A stretch of 64,000 nucleotides of DNA from JAYKGU01 sp035285585 (GTDB taxonomy: Bacteria; Cyanobacteriota; Cyanobacteriia; CAKZMO01), in assembly GCA_035285585.1 (NCBI GenBank), contig JAYKGU010000164.1, positions 1-64,000 of the forward strand, written 5' to 3'. Positions 8,767 through 16,573 of this stretch are shown one piece after another. Position numbers and translations under genes: made by a program. The notes below the pieces were generated by a model. The model was given only the letters and a program-made list of their open reading frames with translations, was not told the DNA's origin and searched no databases. Every line of letters starts with the position of its first letter. The first letter of the stretch is position 1.

Positions 8767-8880
8767 ATGGAACATCTGGGCTGGCAGCAAATTCTCATCG
8801 CCCTGGGCGGTTCAACGGTGCTCACCCTGGTGGTGTTTATCGTGCTGGTGGTGCGCGATCGCCCCTCGGGAGACGGTTGA
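8767..8880 (+). CDS. Possible 37-residue single-span membrane peptide
   Basis: The frame starts at ATG (MEHLGWQQ), has one hydrophobic span at about residues 8-29 (LIALGGSTVLTLVVFIVLVV), then a basic/acidic tail RDRPSGDG. The size and topology resemble the tiny membrane subunits of cyanobacterial photosynthetic and NDH complexes, but it does not match any Psb, Pet or Ndh subunit I know by sequence. An AGGAG lies 11 bases before the ATG, slightly far. The longer 62-codon frame starts inside repeat DNA and is unlikely. Coding status is uncertain. Confidence 0.45.
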   Translation: MEHLGWQQILIALGGSTVLTLVVFIVLVVRDRPSGDG

Positions 8881-9070
8881 AACAGCCCCACAGGCCCACT
8901 CCCCAAACGCCATCCTCCTTGGGCAAAATAGTAGATGAACCTGGCGAACCGCAACGAATCGCAACGAATGGCGATCGCCCCCCTGCAATGCGGGCAAACT
9001 GAAAATTGACCGCTCCTGTAGCCCCACCGCCCCGACTCCCAGCCCAGCCCCTCTACCGTTTCGTTTGCCC

Positions 9071-10444
9071 ATGACCACCACCCGCAACACCACCCCCGCC
9101 CGTGCCCGTCAGACGCGCCAGCAGTTTGTTAACCCGGAGGATTACCTCTCCTACGAACTGGGCAAAGCCGTGCGCCAGCTTCCCCCGCTCTACACGCGCC
9201 TGCTGGCGGGCAGCATCAGCATGGTGATTTTTAGCACCCTCACCTGGGCCTATTTCAGCAAAATTGACGAGGTGGCGGTGGCCAATGGTGAACTGATTCC
9301 CTCGGCCCAGGTGCGTCCGGTGCGGGCGCTGGAGGGGGGCGTGATTGACGAAATTCTAGTCCGCGAAGGGGATGTGGTGGAAAAGGGGGATGTGCTGATT
9401 GTGCAAGACCCCAAACTCAACCAGGCGGAGGTAGATCGGCTGCAGGATTCGGCGGCCCTGATCCGCCAGGACATCGCCCGCTACGAGGCGGAACTGAACG
9501 GCACCACCACCACCGGAACGGCTAGGCAGGATGAGCTGCTGGCAGCCCGCCTACAGGAGTTTGATACCCGGCAGGCGGCGGCCCAGGCCGAGGCGGGGCG
9601 GCTGGCGGCGGCGGTCAGCGAAGCACGGGCCGAACTGAATCGTCTCCAGGCCAGTGTGCCCAACGCTCAGGAACTGTTGGTTAACGCCCGCGATCGCGAA
9701 GAAAGCCTGCGCGGCCTGGTGGACGGGGCCATCCCCCGGTTTGACTACCTGGAGGCCCGGGATCGGGTCACGGAAGCCGAAGATCGGGTGGAATCGCTCC
9801 AGCAGCAGATTAGCGTGCAGCAGCAGGCCATTCGGCAGGCGGAGCAGGCGTTTGAGGCGGCCCAGAAACAGAGCGATCGCCTCGCATCCGAGCGGCGCAG
9901 CGAAATTCTCACCCAGCTCAGCCAGCGCCAGGAAGAACTGGCCAACCTGGAGGGACAGCTCAACCAGGCCACCATTCGCACCGAGGGGCAAACCATCACC
10001 GCCCCCATTGCTGGACGCATTTACAACGTCCAGGCCACCCTGGCGGAGAAGACCATTGAACCAGGGGAAGAACTGCTCTCTATCCTGCCAGGGGATGAAA
10101 CCCTGCTGTTGGAGGTGAAGGTGCTCAACCGCGATATCGGCTTCGTTCGCGAGGGGATGCGGGCCAAGGTGAAAGTCGCCACCTTCCCCTTCCAGGAGTT
10201 TGGCACCATTGATGGCACCGTTGCCCAAATCAGCCCCAATGCGGTGGTGGATGAAAACCTGGGGCCGGTGTTTCTCACCCAAATTCAGCTAGCGCAAGCC
10301 GAAATGGTGGTGGGCAACCAAACCGTTGAACTGGTGCCGGGGATGGCGGCCACGGGTGAGATTGTCACGCGGCAGAAGTCAGTCCTGACATTTCTGCTAG
10401 AGCCGATCACTCGCCGCTTCAGCGATGCCTTTTCTGTACGTTGA
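9071..10444 (+). CDS. HlyD-family membrane fusion (periplasmic adaptor) protein
   Basis: A 457-residue adaptor of type I secretion or efflux systems, joining an inner-membrane transporter to an outer-membrane channel. It has a cytoplasmic N-terminus, one membrane helix near residues 44-66 (GSISMVIFSTLTWAYF), then a biotinyl-lipoyl-like half (VRALEGGVIDEILVREGDVVEKGDVL). A long coiled-coil hairpin follows at about 115-285 (ESLQQQISVQQQAIRQAEQ), then the second lipoyl half (TITAPIAGRIYNVQ) and a beta-barrel segment (LLEVKVLNRDIGFVREGM). No ABC transporter or TolC gene is adjacent. The RTX protein at the window start would be a plausible substrate type, but this is only a guess. ATG chosen two codons after a TTG. 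Confidence 0.9.
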   Translation: MTTTRNTTPARARQTRQQFVNPEDYLSYELGKAVRQLPPLYTRLLAGSISMVIFSTLTWAYFSKIDEVAVANGELIPSAQVRPVRALEGGVIDEILVREGDVVEKGDVLIVQDPKLNQAEVDRLQDSAALIRQDIARYEAELNGTTTTGTARQDELLAARLQEFDTRQAAAQAEAGRLAAAVSEARAELNRLQASVPNAQELLVNARDREESLRGLVDGAIPRFDYLEARDRVTEAEDRVESLQQQISVQQQAIRQAEQAFEAAQKQSDRLASERRSEILTQLSQRQEELANLEGQLNQATIRTEGQTITAPIAGRIYNVQATLAEKTIEPGEELLSILPGDETLLLEVKVLNRDIGFVREGMRAKVKVATFPFQEFGTIDGTVAQISPNAVVDENLGPVFLTQIQLAQAEMVVGNQTVELVPGMAATGEIVTRQKSVLTFLLEPITRRFSDAFSVR

Positions 10445-10688
10445 TTCAGAATAGGAAGGTCATGGGCGGAGCCTTCACAATATATAGTAGATCCAGGACT
10501 CCGTAGATCCAGCGACAACTGGAGTGGCCGCCTGCTGTTATCGGTTCATTTCCGGAGCTTCAGGCCGCTTCGTCCGACTATCGCTGCCCCAGTCAAACCC
10601 ATCGCGACTTAACGCGAACTCATTAATCTGGGACAACTGCCCCCCACGCTAGCCAGTTAGCGGATGGTTCCTCAGTGGCTGATCCTGA
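10445..10688. other. Intergenic region, nothing recognised
   Basis: A 244-base spacer between the adaptor and the histidine kinase genes. It must hold the kinase promoter. I see no terminator with a T-run, no repeat family and no RNA motif. Confidence 0.5.
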
Positions 10689-12851
10689 ATGACTGATTCA
10701 ATGCGATCAATGAGCATACCCACTTCAGTGTTGGACGAATTACTTCAGCGGTTGCCAGCCCTGCGGCCCCAGATGTACTTCAAGTCCTCCCTGACGGCGC
10801 TGTCCCACGCCATTGAAGACCAGGTGCTGGCGGCTCCGGGTCACCCCCTGGTAATTGCCAACTTCCAGCGGGAGCGGTTTTACCAGCAAGAGGCCCAGCG
10901 CTACCGGCGGATCGCCGAGCGCACCTCCCAGGTCTATGTGCTGGCGGCCCCTGAAACCAGCTTCAAAAGCGGATCAGGCGACTACGAGCGCATTGCCTTT
11001 GACCTGGATGACGCCCTCTGCCACGAGTGGCATTTAATCGTCATCAGTGCCCAGTATTCCACCTGTTTGGTCTGCCGAGAGCGTCAGGCCGTCGATCCCG
11101 ACATCGCTATTGCCGAGGAGGCATCTGGAGAGAGCCAGCCTGCAGATTGCCCATCGACCGTTCATCCGTCGACAACGAATCTCGCTATCCATCACTCCGA
11201 AGACGAGTTTCTGCCGGGGTCGACCCTGCCGGTGGATCATGTGCGCCGCTTTGAGGGGGTCTGGACGTTCGATCGCCACGTTTGCGCCCAGGCCGCCGAT
11301 ATCATGCTGGATCGCATTCTGGCCTATCGCCCGGAGCTGGTCGATAAGGTCAACGCTGTCCGCACCAGCCACCTCGCCCCCCGCACCACCGGCGATGCGC
11401 TGCCGATAGGCGAAATTGACCCCGACCCCTTTGCCCATCGGCTGATGACCTATCTCCAGGCGGGACAGTACAAGCTGCTGAAAGCCTATCGCTCTATGGC
11501 AGCCCAGGAGCGGCGGGAGCGGCTGGTGAACCTGATGACTTCGGCGATTCGCCAGTCCCTCGACCCGGATCACATCTTCTCAGTGGCGGTTCAGGAACTG
11601 GGGCAGACGATGGGGGTCTGTCGCTGCCTCATCTACCCCTGCCGCCCCCGCGACGAGTCGGCCACCATTGACCACGAATTTTTGGTCAGCCCGTCCCTCA
11701 CCTCCACCGTGGGAGAAACTCTGCCTCTGAAGCCCAATCCCCTCTTTCAGGCGATCGCCCAGGGCCGCGAGGCGATCGCCATTGCCGACACCCGCAATGC
11801 CCCCGACTTTGACCTCACCCCGCTCCAGCCGCTGATTAACCGTCTCCACATCCGCTCATGGCTGATGGTGCCGATTCTGCATCAGGGCCAGCTCATTGGT
11901 ATGGTCGAGCTGCACGGCTGTGGCAAAAAACCCCGCAGTTGGGAAACCGAAGAAATTGAAATGGTGGAGGCGATCGCCGTCCAGCTCGGCGTTGCCCTCA
12001 TCCAGGCCGACGCCTACGCCAATTTAGAAACCCTGAATCAGCAGCTTGAGGCGCTGGAGCGCACCCGCAGCAACCTGATTGCCATCACCGGCCACGAGCT
12101 GCGTACCCCCCTGTCCACCATTCAGGTGTGTTTAGAAAGCCTCGCCAGCGAGCCGGATATGCCCCTGGAGCTGCGCCAGGTGATGCTGAGTACGGCTCTG
12201 GACGATGCCGAGCGACTGCGCAAGCTGGTGCAGGATTTCCTGACCCTTTCCCAACTGGAGAGCGGACGGGTGGAGTGGCATCTGGAGGCCCTCTCTTTGG
12301 AAGAGTGTATGGATCTGGCCCTGAGTAGCATCCGCACCCGGCAGCGCCAGGACAGCCTGCCGATTATCAAAATGCAGGTGCCCGATGGCCTGCCCCTGGT
12401 GCGGGCCGATGGCGAGTGGCTGGTGGAGGTGCTCTCCAAGCTGCTGGACAACGCCTGCAAGTTTACCGAGCCGGAGGGAGAAGTGAAGCTGGAGGCCCAC
12501 CGCAACGGCCAGGGGATGCTGGAGGTGACCATTACCGACACGGGACGCGGCATTGAACCCAATCGGCTGGAGGCCGTTTTCGATCGCTTCTACCAGGAGG
12601 AAGGGGCGCTGCGGCGCACCGCTGGGGGCACGGGGCTGGGGCTGGCCATCTGTCGGCAGGTGATTCGCCATTTGGGTGGGCAAATCTGGGCCGAGTCGGC
12701 GGGGCGGGGCCAGGGCAGCCAGTTCCACTTTACGATTCCGGTGGTGGGCAATGTGGAGGCGACCCCGGCACGAACAACCCCAGAGAAAAACGGAGCAGCG
12801 GTGCGATCGCGCAAATCTCGCACTTCCAAGCGCCGCGCCAAGCTGAAGTAG
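10689..12851 (+). CDS. DICT-GAF sensor histidine kinase
   Basis: A 720-residue soluble sensor kinase. The N-terminal 240 residues are a DICT domain (SVLDELLQRLPALRPQMYFK, later FEGVWTFDRHVCAQAADIML), a sensory module typical of cyanobacterial two-component and diguanylate cyclase proteins. A GAF domain follows at about 275-440 (RSWLMVPILHQGQLIGMVELH), then a short coiled coil. The kinase core has the phospho-acceptor H469 in GHELRTPLS, N-box LLDNACKF, G1 DTGRGIEP, F-box FDRFYQEE and G2 GGTGLGLAI. The C-terminal 40 residues are basic (RKSRTSKRRAKLK). No membrane span and no response regulator adjacent, so it is an orphan. It lies 110 bases upstream of crtQ. Confidence 0.92.
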   Translation: MTDSMRSMSIPTSVLDELLQRLPALRPQMYFKSSLTALSHAIEDQVLAAPGHPLVIANFQRERFYQQEAQRYRRIAERTSQVYVLAAPETSFKSGSGDYERIAFDLDDALCHEWHLIVISAQYSTCLVCRERQAVDPDIAIAEEASGESQPADCPSTVHPSTTNLAIHHSEDEFLPGSTLPVDHVRRFEGVWTFDRHVCAQAADIMLDRILAYRPELVDKVNAVRTSHLAPRTTGDALPIGEIDPDPFAHRLMTYLQAGQYKLLKAYRSMAAQERRERLVNLMTSAIRQSLDPDHIFSVAVQELGQTMGVCRCLIYPCRPRDESATIDHEFLVSPSLTSTVGETLPLKPNPLFQAIAQGREAIAIADTRNAPDFDLTPLQPLINRLHIRSWLMVPILHQGQLIGMVELHGCGKKPRSWETEEIEMVEAIAVQLGVALIQADAYANLETLNQQLEALERTRSNLIAITGHELRTPLSTIQVCLESLASEPDMPLELRQVMLSTALDDAERLRKLVQDFLTLSQLESGRVEWHLEALSLEECMDLALSSIRTRQRQDSLPIIKMQVPDGLPLVRADGEWLVEVLSKLLDNACKFTEPEGEVKLEAHRNGQGMLEVTITDTGRGIEPNRLEAVFDRFYQEEGALRRTAGGTGLGLAICRQVIRHLGGQIWAESAGRGQGSQFHFTIPVVGNVEATPARTTPEKNGAAVRSRKSRTSKRRAKLK

Positions 12852-12961
12852 CCAAGCTGAAGTAATTTGGGAATGACCGGATGGGGGCGATCGCCTCTGG
12901 CCCCATTCCCATTAAAATAAGTCATTACAATCTGTAAAGAATTCTAAGCGGGAAACCTGGA

Positions 12962-14410
12962 ATGCGAGTGGCAATTATCGGTGCAGGGCTGGCGGGGCTG
13001 TCAACCGCTGTGGAACTGGCAGACGCCGGATGCGAAGTCGAAATTTTTGAGTCGCGCCCCTTCGTGGGCGGCAAGGTGGGCAGTTGGGTAGACGCCGACG
13101 GCAACCACATCGAAATGGGGCTGCACGTCTTCTTCGGCTGCTACTACCACCTGTTTGCCCTAATGGAAAAGGTGGGGGCGATTCAGAATTTACGGTTAAA
13201 GGACCACGTCCACACCTTCATCAACCGGGGCGGGCAAACCGGGGCACTGGACTTTCGGTTCTTCACCGGGGCACCCTTCAACGGTTTGAAAGCCTTCTTC
13301 ACCACCTCCCAGCTTTCCCTGCAAGACAAGCTGCAAAACTCCCTTGCCCTGGGCACCAGCCCCATTGTGCGGGGCCTGGTGGATTTTGATGGAGCGATGA
13401 AAACCATTCGTGCCCTCGACCGCATCAGCTTTGCCGACTGGTTCCGCAGCCACGGTGGCTCTAACGGCAGCCTCAAGCGCATGTGGAACCCCATCGCCTA
13501 TGCCCTGGGCTTCATCGACACCGAGAATATTTCCGCCCGCTGCATGCTCACCATCTTCCAGCTCTTTGCCGCCCGCACAGAGGCGTCGGTGCTGCGGATG
13601 CTGGAGGGTTCCCCCTACGAATACCTGCACAAGCCGATTCTGGATTACCTGGCGGCTCGTCAAACCCAGATCTACACGCGGCGGCAGGTGCGCCAGGTGC
13701 AGTTTACCGAGCAGGATGGGGAAGTCCGGGTGACGGGGCTGGTGGTGGCCGAGGGCGATCGCCAGGAAACCATCACCGCCGATGTCTACGTCTGCGCCTG
13801 CGATGTGCCGGGAACCCAGCGACTGCTGCCGGAGGCGTGGCGCAAATGGCCCGAATTTGACAACATTTACAAACTGGATACGGTGCCCGTGGCCACGGTG
13901 CAGCTCCGGTTTGACGGCTGGGTAACGGAAATGCAAGACCCAGCCGCCAGAAAACAGGTGGAGCGGGCGGCGGGTATTGACAACCTGCTCTACACCGCCG
14001 ACGCCGATTTCTCCTGCTTTGCCGACCTGGCCCTCACCAGCCCTGGCGATTACTACCGGGAAGGGGAGGGATCCCTGCTCCAGGTGGTGCTGACGCCCGG
14101 TGATCCGTTTATCAAGCAGTCAAACGAGGCGATCGCCCAGCACGTCCTCCAGCAGGTACACGACCTCTTCCCCTCCTCCCGCGATTTGACGATGACCTGG
14201 TACAGTGTGGTCAAGCTGGCCCAGTCCCTTTATCGGGAAGCCCCCGGCATGGACCCCTATCGCCCCGATCAGAAAACGCCGATCCCCAACTTCTTCCTGG
14301 CGGGCAGCTACACCCAGCAAGACTACATCGACAGCATGGAGGGGGCGACCCTCTCCGGGCAACGGGCGGCAAAGGCCATTCTGTCCGCTAAACTAAAGGA
14401 CGCGAATTAA
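12962..14410 (+). CDS. crtQ: Zeta-carotene desaturase (plant type)
   Basis: The enzyme oxidises 9,9'-di-cis-zeta-carotene through neurosporene towards pro-lycopene, feeding beta-carotene synthesis in thylakoid and cytoplasmic membranes. The 482-residue length and sequence match the cyanobacterial/plant family. It has an N-terminal FAD-binding GAGLAG motif (residues 8-13) with ESRPFVGGKVGSW, the family block HIEMGLHVFFGCYYHLF, and the C-terminal FAD motif FLAGSYTQQDYIDSMEGA. The ATG is directly preceded by GGGAAACC. An SRPBCC gene follows downstream, an arrangement seen in other cyanobacteria. A hairpin in ATGGGGGCG...GGCCCCAT near 12880-12905 separates it from the kinase gene. Confidence 0.96.
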   Translation: MRVAIIGAGLAGLSTAVELADAGCEVEIFESRPFVGGKVGSWVDADGNHIEMGLHVFFGCYYHLFALMEKVGAIQNLRLKDHVHTFINRGGQTGALDFRFFTGAPFNGLKAFFTTSQLSLQDKLQNSLALGTSPIVRGLVDFDGAMKTIRALDRISFADWFRSHGGSNGSLKRMWNPIAYALGFIDTENISARCMLTIFQLFAARTEASVLRMLEGSPYEYLHKPILDYLAARQTQIYTRRQVRQVQFTEQDGEVRVTGLVVAEGDRQETITADVYVCACDVPGTQRLLPEAWRKWPEFDNIYKLDTVPVATVQLRFDGWVTEMQDPAARKQVERAAGIDNLLYTADADFSCFADLALTSPGDYYREGEGSLLQVVLTPGDPFIKQSNEAIAQHVLQQVHDLFPSSRDLTMTWYSVVKLAQSLYREAPGMDPYRPDQKTPIPNFFLAGSYTQQDYIDSMEGATLSGQRAAKAILSAKLKDAN

Positions 14411-14529
14411 TTCGTCTCAGGCAGTTTAGAAAAAAATTAGCCTAGATCGACGGTTCGTAGGGGCAAATGGCTATTTGTCTCCACCCATTGGATAGAATCG
14501 TTGCCAGAAATTTCATTCAGTTCCCCACC

Positions 14530-14988
14530 ATGGCAGATTGGCTAGAGCACAGCGTACAAGTTGAAGTAGACATTCCCATTGAGCTGGCGTGGTCGCTCTG
14601 GTCTGACCTGGAGCAGATGCCCCGGTGGATGAAGTGGATCGACTCGGTGGAGGTGCTGGCCGATAACCCCGATCTGTCGCTCTGGAAGCTGGCCACGGGG
14701 GGGCTGGAGTTTAGCTGGCGATCGCGCATTCTCAAAGTCATCCCCCACCAGATTATTCAATGGGAGTCGGTGAGCGGCCTGCCCAACCGGGGGGCGATTC
14801 GCTTCTACGACCGCGGCGGCAGCAGCGTGGTCAAGCTCACGGTGGCCTACGCCATCCCTGGATTTCTCGGCAAGATCATGGATAATCTATTCCTGGGACG
14901 GGTGGTGGAATCCACCATTCAGGCCGATCTGGAGCGATTTCGCGAATATGCCCTGGCGATCGCCGCCCAGCCCCGAATGACTTCTTAG
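14530..14988 (+). CDS. SRPBCC-family protein (cyclase/dehydrase-like)
   Basis: A 152-residue START/Bet-v-1-fold protein with the typical opening HSVQVEVDIPIELAWSLWSDLEQMPRWMKWIDSV and the middle strand pattern FSWRSRILKVIPHQIIQWES. The fold holds a hydrophobic ligand in a deep cavity. Its position 120 bases after crtQ, a pairing seen in other cyanobacteria, suggests a role around carotenoid or other lipid substrates, but this is inferred from context. The frame can be extended to an ATG at 14467, but the ATG in CCACCATGGCAGATTGG matches the family start. Confidence 0.85.
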   Translation: MADWLEHSVQVEVDIPIELAWSLWSDLEQMPRWMKWIDSVEVLADNPDLSLWKLATGGLEFSWRSRILKVIPHQIIQWESVSGLPNRGAIRFYDRGGSSVVKLTVAYAIPGFLGKIMDNLFLGRVVESTIQADLERFREYALAIAAQPRMTS

Positions 14989-15103
14989 GGAATTCTTGCC
15001 TTTGACGGATACCCTTTTCATGGCCCCAATGGTGGGTTAAAAATAGGTCAATTTCCATTGAACTTAATTTCTCAGCTCATTTGTTACCAGTCGAGCTTCG
15101 AGC

Positions 15104-15949
15104 ATGATCAAACGAGCGTTTTGGACTGCCGCCTGGCGGTTAACTGTGCTGGGGCTGGTGGCGCTGGCGATCGCCCTGCTGCCTTCGACGCAATCCATCG
15201 GTACCCTGCCCCCTGCGACCTCCCCCCATCCCCTGCCGGCCACCACTCAAACCCTGGCCCCAGCGCCCCTGGCTCAGGTGGACTGGCGCTATCGGCGCGA
15301 TCTACTGGGAAAGGATCAGCAGCCCGATGGGGAGATCCCCCACCCGCTGCTGACCAGTACCGGAGCGACCTATCAGCCCCGTGAAGAAATTGCCGCCGCC
15401 GATCCCAGCAACTACGGCCCCCGGTTTCTCACCGACATCTATGGCCGACCGGTTTCTAATTCTCTGCTGGTGGTCATCCACGAGACCGTCGGCTCCGCCA
15501 GCAGCGCCGTTAACCTGATGCAGACCTACCACCCCCGCGACGAAGACCAGGTCAGCTACCACAGCATCATTCGCCGCGACGGCACCATCGTCCATCTGGT
15601 ACATCCCCAGATGCGGGCGTTTGGTGCGGGGAACTCCGTCTTCACTGGCCCTAACGGCCCAGAAGCCGTCCAAACGAACCCGGAATTTCCGCCATCGGTC
15701 AATAATTTTGCCTATCACACTTCCCTGGAAACCCCCAGCGACGGACGAGGTAACCAGAGCAGCCACAGTGGCTACACCGAAGAACAGTACCTGTCCCTGG
15801 CGTGGCTGGTGGCCCATCTGCCCGTGCCCGACGAGCGCATCACCACCCACCGGGCCGTTGACCGCTCTGGAACCCGCCGCGACCCCCGCAGTTTTAGCGC
15901 AGAGCGCTTTTACAATCGGCTTCATGCCTATGTGCGATCGACGGGCTAA
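15104..15949 (+). CDS. Secreted N-acetylmuramoyl-L-alanine amidase (Amidase_2 type)
   Basis: This enzyme cleaves the lactyl-amide bond between MurNAc and L-Ala in peptidoglycan. The 281-residue protein has a signal peptide or anchor (WRLTVLGLVALAIALLPS, residues 12-29), a Pro/Thr-rich linker, and an Amidase_2/PGRP domain from about residue 115. Zinc ligands are visible as the His in LLVVIHETVG and in ERITTHRAVD, with the third ligand Asp in RRDPRSF. SYHSIIRRDGTIVHLV is the family's central strand pair. The RDP motif is followed by R instead of the usual G (DPG), a small deviation. It acts in the periplasm, probably in cell-wall turnover. A single gene; the next frame overlaps its end in another register. 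Confidence 0.88.
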   Translation: MIKRAFWTAAWRLTVLGLVALAIALLPSTQSIGTLPPATSPHPLPATTQTLAPAPLAQVDWRYRRDLLGKDQQPDGEIPHPLLTSTGATYQPREEIAAADPSNYGPRFLTDIYGRPVSNSLLVVIHETVGSASSAVNLMQTYHPRDEDQVSYHSIIRRDGTIVHLVHPQMRAFGAGNSVFTGPNGPEAVQTNPEFPPSVNNFAYHTSLETPSDGRGNQSSHSGYTEEQYLSLAWLVAHLPVPDERITTHRAVDRSGTRRDPRSFSAERFYNRLHAYVRSTG

Positions 15950-16136
15950 GTCCAGGCGTCGTCTTCACCCTGGGTGGGTGGTGGGGCTGGCAGGGGTGGT
16001 GGGCTGGCTCTTGGGTATCGGGGGACGACCCACTGGAATCTGCGTTAAACCGTTTCAGGCTCTGCTAGCGTCGCCACCACCGCTCCATGATTTGGCTTGT
16101 GAGGCACGACCAGGCCCAGGGCAGGGGGGGATAGTT

Positions 16137-16526
16137 TTGAACTCAAAGAGTCTGGTGGGACTCGGCCTGGGTGCGGCGGCGGGACTGGTGTTCGTGGGAT
16201 GGAGCTGCCACCCTCGCGGAAAACCGGCGACCCTCGTCGGCGAGCAATCCCCATCGCTGCTGACGCAATATTTACTGAAGCGGCAGATGCCGCTGGATGC
16301 CCTGTGCTCCAGTGAGGCACAACTGACCCCCCTGCAGCGGGAAATCCTTCAGGGGCTGTTGGTGCTGGGGGCCATACGTGCCCCCTACCAGCCTGGTCAG
16401 CGGTGGCGTTATGGCGAAGTGCGATCGCTCCTCATGGGTCTGGGGTTTTCCGATGCGGCGATTGGTGGCGTCTGGCAAATTATTGGTGAGTCGCCCCCTT
16501 CTGAAGACATCTCCCTGAGAGCCTGA
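16137..16526 (+). CDS. Small exported protein of unknown function
   Basis: A 129-residue frame starting at TTG after a G-rich box (GGGGGG). It has a hydrophobic N-terminal helix (LVGLGLGAAAGLVFVGW) ending in SCHP, which is only loosely like a lipobox. The rest has charged and amphipathic helices (LLTQYLLKRQMPLDALC, LTPLQREILQGLLVLGAIRAP). The frame is open upstream to an ATG at 15930 that overlaps the amidase end, giving a second hydrophobic segment, so the start is uncertain. No family recognised. It lies just before the helicase gene on the same strand. Confidence 0.5.
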   Translation: MNSKSLVGLGLGAAAGLVFVGWSCHPRGKPATLVGEQSPSLLTQYLLKRQMPLDALCSSEAQLTPLQREILQGLLVLGAIRAPYQPGQRWRYGEVRSLLMGLGFSDAAIGGVWQIIGESPPSEDISLRA

Positions 16527-16573
16527 GCACGACGACCTATGATGGAGGTTAGTCAGGCACGACCTGCGCACCC

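Noticed and set aside
15621..16136. Upstream extension of the small exported protein across the amidase gene
   Set aside because: The first part runs in another frame through the amidase, and its sequence is the shadow of that gene; only the portion after the TTG is plausible.
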